This document shows, piece by piece, positions 35,254-43,405 of a stretch of DNA of 64,000 bases. The stretch spans positions 1,550,001 through 1,614,000 of the forward strand of contig NZ_JBLKNW010000001.1 in assembly GCF_051414035.1 (NCBI RefSeq), in the 5' to 3' direction. Position 1 is the first letter of the stretch; every line of letters starts with the position of its first letter. The notes beneath the pieces are model-generated. The model ran no database searches and was not told the origin of the DNA. It saw only the letters and a list, made by a program, of their open reading frames with translations. The position numbers were made by a program, and so were the translations under genes. The DNA comes from Halosimplex amylolyticum (GTDB lineage Archaea > Halobacteriota > Halobacteria > Halobacteriales > Haloarculaceae).

Positions 35254-35940
35254 ATGTCGACAGTCACCGTTTACCTGATCGGGGACTCCACGATGGCCGA
35301 GAAGGACCCGGACGAACGCCCCGAAACGGGCTGGGGGACGCCGTTCGCCGAACGCGTCGACGAGTCGGTGACGGTGGAGAACCACGCCCGCAACGGTCGC
35401 AGCACCAGCACCTTTCTCGAGGAGGGGCGCTGGGACCCCGTGGTGGACGACCTGTCCACGGACGACTACGTGTTCGTCCAGTTCGGGCACAACGACGAGG
35501 TACCCTCGAAAGAGCAGTACACGCCTCCGGACGCGTTCGTCGCCAACCTCGAGACGTTCGTCGGAGAGACGCGCGAGCACGGCGCGAAACCGGTACTTCT
35601 GACGTCCATCGCGCGCCGGCACTTCGACGAGGACGGGCGACTGGAGGACACCCATCGGGAGTACGCGGACCTGACCCGGGACGTGGCGCAGGCGCGCGAC
35701 GTGCCGCTGATCGACGCCGACGAGCGGAGCCGGGCGCTCCTCCGCGATCTGGGACCGGACGCGTCGAAGTCCCTCTACAACCACCTGGCCGCGGGCGAAC
35801 ACCCCAACTACCCCGAGGGCGTGGCAGACGACACCCACTTCAGCGAACGGGGGGCGCGCCGGATTGCCGAGCTGGTGCTCGACGGAGTCGAGGAACTCGA
35901 CCTCGAACTTGCCGACCGCTTCGTCCGCGACGAGGCGTGA
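35254..35940 (+). CDS. SGNH/GDSL hydrolase, rhamnogalacturonan acetylesterase-like
   Basis: A 228-residue SGNH-fold esterase. Block I is YLIGDSTMAEKD (nucleophile Ser), block II is ENHARNGRST, block III is VFVQFGHNDE, and the Asp/His pair is in DDTHFSERGA. The layout (STMA after GDS, and an ERPETGWG lid) is that of the rhamnogalacturonan acetylesterase group that removes acetyl groups from pectin-type sugars. No signal peptide is seen, so it probably acts in the cytoplasm on imported oligomers. The ATG at 35254 was chosen because CATATGTC about 27 nt upstream could be a TATA element; an ATG at 35218 is possible. Confidence 0.82.
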   Translation: MSTVTVYLIGDSTMAEKDPDERPETGWGTPFAERVDESVTVENHARNGRSTSTFLEEGRWDPVVDDLSTDDYVFVQFGHNDEVPSKEQYTPPDAFVANLETFVGETREHGAKPVLLTSIARRHFDEDGRLEDTHREYADLTRDVAQARDVPLIDADERSRALLRDLGPDASKSLYNHLAAGEHPNYPEGVADDTHFSERGARRIAELVLDGVEELDLELADRFVRDEA

Positions 35941-36079
35941 TCGGCCGCAGAGGGCGGGCCGCAGGGGGCGGGCCGCATCGAGACAGATACCGGCGGGCAG
36001 GTGGGTCGCATCGAAACGGGAACTCGCGGGCGGGTGAATATGTGCAGTTAAGTAGCGATGGGACGACTCACCGATTACA

Positions 36080-37060
36080 ATGGCCACCTACGCAGGAGTC
36101 GACCTCGGCGCGACCAACATCCGCGCCGTCGTCGGCGACGAGTCGGGGCGCGTCCTCGCCTCGCGTCGCACCGGGACGCCGCAGGGACCGAACGGCATCG
36201 CGGTCACCGAGGCGGTCCTCGACGCGCTCCGGGGGGCGTGCGAGGAGGCCGGCGTCGACCCGACGCGAATCGTCGCGGTCGGCGTCGGATCCATCGGCCC
36301 GCTCGACCTCGCCGAAGGGGTGATCGACAACCCCGCGAACCTCCCGGACTCGATCGACCGCATCCCGCTGACCGGTCCGATCGGCGAACTCGTCGACAGC
36401 GACGACGTCTACCTCCACAACGACACCACCGCCGGCGTCATCGGCGAGCGCTTCTACTCCGACCGCAACCCCGACGACATGATCTACCTCACCATCTCCA
36501 GCGGTATCGGCGCCGGCGTCTGCGTCGACGGCAACGTCGTCCAGGGCTGGGACGGCAACGCCGGCGAAGTGGGCCACATGACTGTCGACCCGAACGGTTT
36601 CATGACCTGCGGGTGCGGCATCGACGGCCACTGGGAGGCCTACTGCTCGGGCAACAACATCTTCCGCTACGCCCAGCGACTCCACGACGAGGACCCCGTC
36701 GAGACGTCGATGCCCCTGGAGAGCGCCGACTTCTCCTCCGCGGACGTGTTCGCCCACGCGAACGAGGGGGACGAGTTCGCCGAATACGTCCTCGACCAGG
36801 TCACGCAGTGGAACGTCATCGCCATCGCGAACATGATCGACGCCTACGCGCCGCTGGTCATCTACGTCGGCGGCGCCGTCACGCTCAACAACCCCGATCG
36901 GATCCTCGATCCGGTCAGAGAGCGCCTCGACGACGTCGTGTTCGGGAACGTCCCCGACCTGCAGCTCACGACGCTGGGCGACGACGTCGTCGTGAAGGGC
37001 GCGCTCGCCAGCGCCCTCACCGCGGGGACCGGCGACCGGTCGCGCGTGCGATCGAGCTAG
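36080..37060 (+). CDS. ROK-family sugar kinase (probable glucokinase)
   Basis: A 326-residue ROK protein. The ATP-binding phosphate-1 motif is GVDLGATNIRAVVGD, phosphate-2 is in YLTISSGIGAGV, and the sugar/zinc block is EVGHMTVDPNG, CGCGIDGHWEAY. The classical ROK zinc motif C-x-C-G-x2-G-C-x-E has His in place of its last Cys (CGCGIDGHWE), which could still bind zinc. ROK kinases phosphorylate glucose or N-acetyl hexosamines. GTTAAG (36047-36052) serves as a possible TATA box about 28 nt upstream. Its 3' flank carries the tandem repeat array. Confidence 0.85.
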   Translation: MATYAGVDLGATNIRAVVGDESGRVLASRRTGTPQGPNGIAVTEAVLDALRGACEEAGVDPTRIVAVGVGSIGPLDLAEGVIDNPANLPDSIDRIPLTGPIGELVDSDDVYLHNDTTAGVIGERFYSDRNPDDMIYLTISSGIGAGVCVDGNVVQGWDGNAGEVGHMTVDPNGFMTCGCGIDGHWEAYCSGNNIFRYAQRLHDEDPVETSMPLESADFSSADVFAHANEGDEFAEYVLDQVTQWNVIAIANMIDAYAPLVIYVGGAVTLNNPDRILDPVRERLDDVVFGNVPDLQLTTLGDDVVVKGALASALTAGTGDRSRVRSS

Positions 37061-37150
37061 CGGGCTTTAGTAGGATACGCTTTCGACGTGACGGAGCTCT
37101 CCGTCCACGACAGATGCGGCCGCAGACTGGCACAGTCGGCGACTGACGGG

Positions 37151-37339
37151 CCGCCGATCGGTGCAGTCGACGGCCGATGGGCCGCCGATCGGTGCAGTCG
37201 ACGGCCGATGGGCCGCCGATCGGCGCAGTCGACGGGTGGCACGACCGCCGATCGGCGCAGTCGACGGGTGGCACGACCGCCGATCGGCGCAGTCGACGGC
37301 CGATGGACCGCCGATCGGCGCAGTCGACGGGTGGCACGA
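37151..37339. repeat. Six-copy tandem array of a 23-bp core with two spacer types
   Basis: The core begins CCGCCGATCGG and ends GTCGACGG; copies start at 37151, 37182, 37213, 37245, 37277 and 37308. Copies 1 and 2 have T and copies 3-6 have C at core position 12. Each core is followed by either CCGATGGG/CCGATGGA (copies 1, 2, 5) or GTGGCACGA (copies 3, 4, 6), giving units of 31-32 bp. The array fills most of the gap between two convergent genes (stops at 37060 and 37363). The core holds the palindromes CCGATCGG and GTCGAC. Confidence 0.9.
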
Positions 37340-37362
37340 CCGCCGACCTGGACGGCCGTCGC

Positions 37363-38538
37363 TCACTCCTCGAGTTCGGACAGCCGGCTGAACGCCGTCG
37401 GCGGGAACCGCAGTTCGACGCGGCTCGGCGGTCGGCCCTTCTCGTTAGTGACCTCCGACTGGACGCGTTCGACGACGCCGACCTCTGCCATCTCGTAGAG
37501 GTAGCGCTTGACGGTCCCCGCGGAGAGGTCGACCGAGGGGTCGGCACTGATCGCTTCGGTCGTCGCGGTGACCGACGCGCGCTCGTCGGGATCGAGCGCG
37601 ACGAGCTTGCGGAGGACGAGTTGCTTGTTCGCCGGAAGCGCGAGGACGCGGCCCAGCGAGACCGACGACCGGGGGAACTCGTCTATCGCGGCGCTCACCT
37701 CCGACTCGGTGATGCGGGTCCGGTCGGCCCGGCTCGCGCGGTCGGCGGCGACGAACAGCGCCGCCATCGCGTCGTGGGCGTTCCCGTCCGCCCAGTCGGC
37801 GATCCGACGGGCCTGCTCGTGGTCGAGGGCCTGCCGGGTGAGCCCGAGCGAGGCCCTGGTCATCAGCAGGTCGACGAGCATCTCGCGCCGGTAGCGGTCG
37901 ACGCGGATCTCGGTCGCCGTGTACTCCGTCAGTGGGATCTCCTCCGGCGGGATCCGACCGATCGCGAGCCAGCTGACGTTGCTCGGCAGCCCGGCGAACA
38001 GGTCGACGAGGGCCGCGGCGTCGGTGCCCTCGGGCTCGCAGACGTGGTCGACGGCGACGACGACGCCGGTGCGGGAGCGGCCGAGGACCTCGTGGAGGCG
38101 GTCGCTGAGTTCGTCGGTACTGATCCCGTGGTCGGGGACGGACTCGTCGACGAGCGCGTCGAGGACGCCGTGGTAGAAGGCGAACTCGCTCGTGGTCTCT
38201 CGCATGTCGACGTAGACGAACGCGGGCGTCGTGGGCGTGGCCGCCCGCGTACTCGTGTGGATGACAGACCGTGTCTCGGTCGACAGCTGGTCCAGGTGGG
38301 CGAACAGGGCTGTCACGACCGCGGACTTCCCGGACCCGAACGGGCCGGAGACGTACGCGTTGGGCGGTAACTGCCCGTCGAAGACCGGGTCGAGGTGGTC
38401 GAGCAACCGTTCGAGTATCGGTCCGCGGTCGGAGGGCTCGTCGACGTGTGAGACGGGCGAGAGCGACTCGTAGTCCTCGACCAGCCGCGGGCCCTCGGAG
38501 CGGCGCTGCCGGCGTTTGATTCTCGCGTCTATGTCCAT
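37363..38538 (-). CDS. Orc1/Cdc6-like AAA+ ATPase with degenerate Walker B
   Basis: A 391-residue protein with the layout of archaeal Orc1/Cdc6: an N-terminal segment, AAA+ core with Walker A GPFGSGKS (65-72), and a C-terminal winged helix (about 300-385, ISADPSVDLSAGTVKRYLYEM). The Walker B position reads VVVAVDHV, so the catalytic Glu is His165, and the sensor-1 region (WLAIGRIPPEE) lacks the usual Asn. It may bind but hydrolyse ATP poorly, and could act as a regulator rather than an origin initiator. The tandem array lies 23 bp beyond its 3' end. A TATA element is at 38581-38588. Confidence 0.78.
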   Translation of the reverse strand: MDIDARIKRRQRRSEGPRLVEDYESLSPVSHVDEPSDRGPILERLLDHLDPVFDGQLPPNAYVSGPFGSGKSAVVTALFAHLDQLSTETRSVIHTSTRAATPTTPAFVYVDMRETTSEFAFYHGVLDALVDESVPDHGISTDELSDRLHEVLGRSRTGVVVAVDHVCEPEGTDAAALVDLFAGLPSNVSWLAIGRIPPEEIPLTEYTATEIRVDRYRREMLVDLLMTRASLGLTRQALDHEQARRIADWADGNAHDAMAALFVAADRASRADRTRITESEVSAAIDEFPRSSVSLGRVLALPANKQLVLRKLVALDPDERASVTATTEAISADPSVDLSAGTVKRYLYEMAEVGVVERVQSEVTNEKGRPPSRVELRFPPTAFSRLSELEE

Positions 38539-38580
38539 GAGCGTTCCAGGGAGTTCTGTTGTGAACGAGGTCCATCATGG

Positions 38581-38588
38581 AATATAAA
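38581..38588 (-). promoter_or_regulatory. TATA box of the Cdc6-like gene
   Basis: On the minus strand TTTATATT lies 43-50 nt upstream of the ATG at 38538; an mRNA with a leader of about 20 nt is predicted. Confidence 0.5.
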
Positions 38589-38651
38589 TGGACCGCGATA
38601 GGTCAGACGGGTTCGACGCCGAGTTGCGGATCGGGACCCGTCACGTGTCGA

Positions 38652-39740
38652 TCAGAGGTACCCCGCGTTGGGGAGGATCCCGAGTATCGCCAGCACCGCG
38701 ACGACGGTCATCGCGATCGCGATGGCCATCGCGGGCGGGTCGACGTGCGTACCCGAGTGTGCGTAGAACATCCGCTGGGTCACCTCGCCCAGGAGCCCGC
38801 TGAACGCGCCGAACACGCCGGCCGCGAGGAGCGCGATCACGGGTCCCGTTGCCGGCAGGAAGACCACTGCCCCGACGGCTCCGATGAGGGTGATGTGGTG
38901 GGTGACAGGGATCTTCTCGACGCCGAGGTTGAGGAACAGCAGGCTCATCGCCGAGATGGCGTAGCCGAGGAAGATGCTCTCGGTCGCGATGTAGATGTAC
39001 CCGCCGAGGATGCCGCCGACGAGGCCGATCGCCGTGACCCCGGACCACTTGTACTGGTGGGGGAGCCACGGTTCGGTCGCCAGTCGGCCCTCGTGTTCCG
39101 GGGGGACCTCTCCGCCGTCGGCCGCCATGCGCGGCTCCTCGCGCTCGAACGGCGACATGTCGAGAATGCTGTCGCCGCGAGACTTCCCGACGATCGGGTA
39201 GCCGAACACGGCCCGCGCGATGAACGCGGTCGCGAAGACCGACACCGCGATGAAGTCGGAGAGCGCGGTCCCGCCGACGACGACGACGGCGTACCCGATC
39301 TCGGTGATGAGCCAGCCGAGCGCGCCGAAGACGGCGCCGACGGCGAGGATGTCGGGCTTCGTGCCGAAGGCGTACAGGATGTTCTTCCCGAAGTGGTAGT
39401 CCCACCCCTCCGGCTCCATCTCCGGGTACTTCTTCCCGGCGTAGGCCGTGGCGGCGACGCCGCCGGCGAAGGCGATGTGCGGACCGGTGACGACGCCGAA
39501 CCCGATGACGCCCGTCACGTCGGCGGCGAGTTGGCCCTCGATGCCGCCGGCCGCGCCGACCTCGCGCTGGAGGATCGCGATCCCCTCGCCGAGGAAGACG
39601 AGGAACCCGGTGAAGATGAACGCCGGCAGCGCGCCGATAGCGGCGCCGAACGCTCCGCCCGCGAGCGCGGTGATCAGTAACAGGAGGAACTGTTCGACCT
39701 CCATCCCGAGAACCGGTATCTGCAGGACGGTCTCGTACAT
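38652..39740 (-). CDS. Polytopic membrane protein of the glycerol operon, putative transporter
   Basis: A 362-residue protein with about nine to ten hydrophobic helices and one hydrophilic loop (about 200-235, RMAADGGEVPPEHEGRLATE). It lies 3 nt downstream of glpK in the same orientation. A membrane gene in the same position next to glpK in Haloferax volcanii has been proposed as a glycerol facilitator/transporter. The sequence is not an aquaporin: no NPA motifs are present. The glycerol-uptake role is therefore inferred from context only. Confidence 0.7.
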   Translation of the reverse strand: MYETVLQIPVLGMEVEQFLLLLITALAGGAFGAAIGALPAFIFTGFLVFLGEGIAILQREVGAAGGIEGQLAADVTGVIGFGVVTGPHIAFAGGVAATAYAGKKYPEMEPEGWDYHFGKNILYAFGTKPDILAVGAVFGALGWLITEIGYAVVVVGGTALSDFIAVSVFATAFIARAVFGYPIVGKSRGDSILDMSPFEREEPRMAADGGEVPPEHEGRLATEPWLPHQYKWSGVTAIGLVGGILGGYIYIATESIFLGYAISAMSLLFLNLGVEKIPVTHHITLIGAVGAVVFLPATGPVIALLAAGVFGAFSGLLGEVTQRMFYAHSGTHVDPPAMAIAIAMTVVAVLAILGILPNAGYL

Positions 39741-39743
39741 CGG

Positions 39744-41276
39744 TCACTCCTCCTTGGCCCAGTCGAGCGAGCGCTCGACCGCGTCGTCCCACCGGCTGTA
39801 CATCCGGTCGGCCTCGCTCCCGTCCATCTCGGGCTCGAACTCGCGGTCGACCTGCCAGTTGGAGCGGAGTTCGTCCACCGTGTCCCAGTAGCCGACCGCC
39901 AGCCCGGCGGCGTACGCCGACCCGAGCGCGGTCGTCTCGTCGACCTGCGGGCGGACGATCTCCGTCTGGATGATGTCGGACTGCAACTGGCAGAGGAAGT
40001 TGTTCTTGACCGCGCCCCCGTCGACGCGGAGGGTCGTGGTCTCGACGCCGGAGTCGGCCTCCATGGCCTCTGCCACGTCGCGGGTCTGGTAGGCGATGGA
40101 TTCGAGCGTCGCCCGGACGATGTGTTCCTTCCGCGTCCCGCGGGTCATCCCGACGAGGGTCCCCCGTGCGCGTCCGTTCCAGTGCGGCGCGCCGAGGCCC
40201 GTGAACGCCGGGACCATGTACACCCCGTCGGTGGAGTCGACCGAGCGCGCCAGTTCCGCGGTCTGGGCGGCGTTGTTGATCAGGTCGACGTCCTCGAGCC
40301 ACTCGATGGCGGCGCCGGTGATGAAGATCGCGCCCTCGAGGGCGTACTGGACCGGCTCACCGGACATCTGGAAGCCGATGGTCGTCAGCAGGCCGTGCTC
40401 GGAGGAGACGGCCTCGGTGCCGGTGTTCATGAGATAGAACGAGCCGGTTCCGTAGGTGTTCTTGGCGTCCCCCTCGTCGAAGCAGGTCTGGCCGAACAGC
40501 GCCGCCTGCTGGTCGCCGAGCGCGCCGGCGACGGGGACCTCGGCGCCGAGGAAGCCGTCCGGGTCGGTCGACCCGTAGGTCTCCTCGTCCGAGGAGGGGC
40601 GGACCTCGGGGAGCATCGACTCGGGCACGTCGAACTCCTCGAGGAGTTCGGGGTCCCAGGAGAGGTTCTCGATGTCGTACAGCATCGTCCGCGAGGCGTT
40701 GGTGACGTCGGTGATGTGGTTGCCGGTGAGGTTGTAGATGAGCCACGTGTCGATGGTGCCCATCATGAGTTCACCCTGTTCCGCCCGGTTGCGGATGTCC
40801 TCGCCGCGGGAGCTCTGGAGCTTCAGCGGTTCGGCGTTGTCGAGGATCCACTCGACCTTCGTGGCCGCGAAGTACGCGTCGGCCTCGAGCCCGGTCTTCT
40901 CGCGGATCCACTCGACCTTGTCCGCCTCCTCGAGTTCCTCCACCCGGTCGGTGGTCCGGCGGTCCTGCCAGACGAGGGCGTTGTGGATCGGCTTGCCGGT
41001 CTCCGCGTCCCACACGACCGTCGTCTCGCGCTGGTTCGTGATCCCGAGCGCTTCCAGTTGCGTCGCGTCGAGGTCGGCCTCGTCGAGTCCGCGCGTGACG
41101 ACGTCCTTCGTGTTCTCCCAGATCTCGACGGGGTCGTGTTCCACCCACCCCGGGTTCGGATAGATCTGTTCGTGCTGTTCGTATGCGTTCGCGACGACCT
41201 GCCCACCGTGGTCGAACACCATGAAGCGAGTGCCGGTCGTCCCCTGGTCGATCGCGCCGATGTACGTGTCTGACAT
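39744..41276 (-). CDS. glpK: Glycerol kinase
   Basis: A 510-residue FGGY-family kinase that phosphorylates glycerol to sn-glycerol 3-phosphate. Motifs seen are GAIDQGTTGTRFMVFD (ATP site), YPNPGWVEHDP, LVWQDRRT, the catalytic region MMGTIDTWLIYNLTG, ALGDQQAALFGQ and VYMVPAFTGLGAPHW, followed by LRVDGGAVKNNFLCQLQSD. Length and motif order are those of a full enzyme. It is the first gene of a two-gene minus-strand operon and divergent from glpABC. A TATA element lies about 27 nt upstream. Confidence 0.97.
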   Translation of the reverse strand: MSDTYIGAIDQGTTGTRFMVFDHGGQVVANAYEQHEQIYPNPGWVEHDPVEIWENTKDVVTRGLDEADLDATQLEALGITNQRETTVVWDAETGKPIHNALVWQDRRTTDRVEELEEADKVEWIREKTGLEADAYFAATKVEWILDNAEPLKLQSSRGEDIRNRAEQGELMMGTIDTWLIYNLTGNHITDVTNASRTMLYDIENLSWDPELLEEFDVPESMLPEVRPSSDEETYGSTDPDGFLGAEVPVAGALGDQQAALFGQTCFDEGDAKNTYGTGSFYLMNTGTEAVSSEHGLLTTIGFQMSGEPVQYALEGAIFITGAAIEWLEDVDLINNAAQTAELARSVDSTDGVYMVPAFTGLGAPHWNGRARGTLVGMTRGTRKEHIVRATLESIAYQTRDVAEAMEADSGVETTTLRVDGGAVKNNFLCQLQSDIIQTEIVRPQVDETTALGSAYAAGLAVGYWDTVDELRSNWQVDREFEPEMDGSEADRMYSRWDDAVERSLDWAKEE

Positions 41277-41300
41277 GTTCCTGGTCTCCGTCTGGCGGCC

Positions 41301-41310
41301 TATTTATCTT
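41301..41310 (-). promoter_or_regulatory. TATA box of the glpK operon
   Basis: On the minus strand AAGATAAATA lies 25-34 nt upstream of the ATG at 41276. The rest of the 389-bp glpK-glpA gap has no gene. Confidence 0.6.
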
Positions 41311-41581
41311 AGGTTCCGCCTTACTGGTAAACAATATAGTGAATCATTATAAATGTTGCCGACAGTTGCTCGCTCCCGGTCGACCCTCTCCGCGCCCGCG
41401 ACCCCATCGCGGGACAGATCCGGACAGAGGCGGTTCTACAACCGATCGCAGAAGCGGGTTAGTATCGCCTTACGCTGGCAATAACGTCTCTCTACGCGAC
41501 CGGCTCCGCACGACCGCCACCATTGCTAGCTTGTTAGACATTTCGCATCGACCATCGCGACCCCTCGCGTATGGGTCCGCC

Positions 41582-41600
41582 TTCACTGACGATCAGTGAA
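41582..41600. promoter_or_regulatory. Palindromic candidate operator in the glpK-glpA gap
   Basis: TTCACTGA and TCAGTGAA form a perfect 8-bp inverted repeat with a CGA spacer. It lies 66 nt upstream of the glpA ATG (41666), directly next to AATTTACC (41599-41606), the best TATA candidate. It has the size and symmetry of a dimeric regulator site. Confidence 0.55.
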
Positions 41601-41665
41601 TTTACCACCGCTATCGGGGCGTCGGTGAAGTAAAGTGCATGGCCCGCCAACGGGCAGGGTGACAG

Positions 41666-43405
41666 ATGGCATCGACACCCCACATCGCGGTCATCGGGGG
41701 CGGTTCGACGGGGACGGGCGTCGCGCGCGACCTCGCGATGCGCGGCTTCGACGTCACGCTCGTCGAACAGGGAAATCTCACGCACGGGACGACCGGGCGG
41801 ATGCACGGGCTGCTCCACAGCGGCGGCCGTTACGCGGTCTCGGACCAGGCCAGCGCGACCGAATGCATCGAGGAGAACCGCGTCCTCCGGGACGTCGCGA
41901 GTCACTGCGTCGAACTGACCGGCGGGATGTTCGTCAAGCGACCGGAAGACGCCGAGGAGTACTTCCAGGAGAAGCTCGCGGGCTGCGAGGCCTGCGGGAT
42001 CCCCGCCGAGGTGATCTCGGGCGCCGAAGCGCGCGCCAGGGAACCCCACCTCGCGGCGGACGTCGAGAAGGCGATATCGGTCCCCGACGGCGCCGTCGAC
42101 CCGTTCCGACTCGTCGTCGCCAACGCGGCCAGCGCGATGAACCACGGCGCCCGCATCGAGACGCACTCGACGGTCACCGACCTCCTCGTGGAAGACGGGG
42201 AGATCGTCGGCCTCGAAGTCGAACACAGCTCCGGCCCGGGGACCCGTGTCCACGGCACGGAAGGCGGCCGCGAGGAGATCCGCGCCGACCACGTCGTCAA
42301 CGCGACAGGCGCGTGGGCCGGCCGGATCGGCGACATGGCCGGCGTCGACATCGAAGTGCGCCCCTCGAAGGGGGTGATGACGATCATGAACGTCCGGCAG
42401 GTCGACACCGTGATCAACCGCTGCCGGCCGAAAGGCGACGCCGACATCGTGGTCCCCCACGAGACCACGGCGATCCTCGGGACCACCGACGTCGAGGTCG
42501 AGGACCCCGAGGACTACCCCGAGGAGCAGTGGGAGGTCGACATGATGATCGAGACGCTCTCCGAGCTGATCCCGATGCTCGAATCGGCGCGCACCATCCG
42601 CTCGTTCTGGGGCGTGCGCCCGCTGTACGAACCTCCGGACGTCGGCAGCGAGGACCCGACGGACATCACGCGCGATTTCTTCCTGCTCGACCACGACGAG
42701 CGCGACGACCTGCCGGGGATGACCAGCATCGTCGGCGGGAAGTTCACCACCTATCGGATGATGGCCGAGCAGATCACCGACCACGTCTGCGACCGCTTCG
42801 GCGTCGACGCGGCCTGCCGGACCGACGTCGTCCCGCTGCCCGGCAGCGAGGACTTCTCGGTCCTCCGGGACTACATGGACGAGTTCGGCCTCACGTCGCC
42901 GATCGGCCGCCGGAGCGTCGAGCGCCTCGGCTCGCGCGCCGAGGAAGTCCTCGACACCGACGGCCCGAACCCGACGATCTGCGGGTGCGAGGCGGTCACC
43001 CGCGCGGAGGTCCAGGACGCCATCGAGCAGTCGGGGTCGGATCTGAACGCCGTGCGCATCCGGACCCGCGCCTCGATGGGCAACTGCCAGGGCGGCTTCT
43101 GCGTACACCGGCTCGCGGGCGAACTGGAGGACAGCTACGACGAGCCGACCGTCCGGGAGGCGTGGGACGAACTCCTGCAGGAGCGCTGGAAGGGCCAGCG
43201 CCACGCCCTCTGGGGCGAACAGCTCTCGCAGGCCATGCTCAACTACGCGCTGCACGCGACCACGCAGAACCGCGACCGCGACCCGGCCGACCGCGAGGAA
43301 CCCGTCGACTTCGGCGCGTTCGACGACGGCCGGGGCGCCGTCGAGGGCGTCGACGCCGCGCCGGACTCCGGCGTCGCGACGGACGGAGGGCCGGATGGCG
43401 ATTGA
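41666..43405 (+). CDS. glpA: Anaerobic-type glycerol-3-phosphate dehydrogenase subunit A
   Basis: A 579-residue FAD enzyme that oxidises glycerol 3-phosphate to dihydroxyacetone phosphate. The N-terminal FAD motif is HIAVIGGGSTGTGVARDL, followed by the DAO-fold blocks THGTTGRMHGLLHSGGRYA and NATGAWAGRIGDMAG. The C-terminal BFD-like region has the [2Fe-2S] cysteines CGCEAVT and NCQGGFC. The last 50 residues are an acidic tail typical of haloarchaea. Its 3' end overlaps glpB by 11 bp. The start at 41666 follows AGGGTGACAG. Confidence 0.95.
   Translation: MASTPHIAVIGGGSTGTGVARDLAMRGFDVTLVEQGNLTHGTTGRMHGLLHSGGRYAVSDQASATECIEENRVLRDVASHCVELTGGMFVKRPEDAEEYFQEKLAGCEACGIPAEVISGAEARAREPHLAADVEKAISVPDGAVDPFRLVVANAASAMNHGARIETHSTVTDLLVEDGEIVGLEVEHSSGPGTRVHGTEGGREEIRADHVVNATGAWAGRIGDMAGVDIEVRPSKGVMTIMNVRQVDTVINRCRPKGDADIVVPHETTAILGTTDVEVEDPEDYPEEQWEVDMMIETLSELIPMLESARTIRSFWGVRPLYEPPDVGSEDPTDITRDFFLLDHDERDDLPGMTSIVGGKFTTYRMMAEQITDHVCDRFGVDAACRTDVVPLPGSEDFSVLRDYMDEFGLTSPIGRRSVERLGSRAEEVLDTDGPNPTICGCEAVTRAEVQDAIEQSGSDLNAVRIRTRASMGNCQGGFCVHRLAGELEDSYDEPTVREAWDELLQERWKGQRHALWGEQLSQAMLNYALHATTQNRDRDPADREEPVDFGAFDDGRGAVEGVDAAPDSGVATDGGPDGD

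Noticed and set aside
37151..37339. CRISPR array
   Set aside because: Repeats are spaced by only 8-9 bp, and the spacers are two recurring sequences rather than unique ones; no cas genes are nearby.
37151..37339. Calling the array a replication origin
   Set aside because: It lies downstream of the Cdc6-like gene, lacks an obvious AT-rich unwinding element and does not show a recognisable ORB motif; kept only as a possibility in the findings.
38652..39740. Annotating the glycerol-operon membrane protein as an aquaporin-type GlpF
   Set aside because: No NPA motifs and the wrong size and topology for the MIP family; only context suggests glycerol transport.
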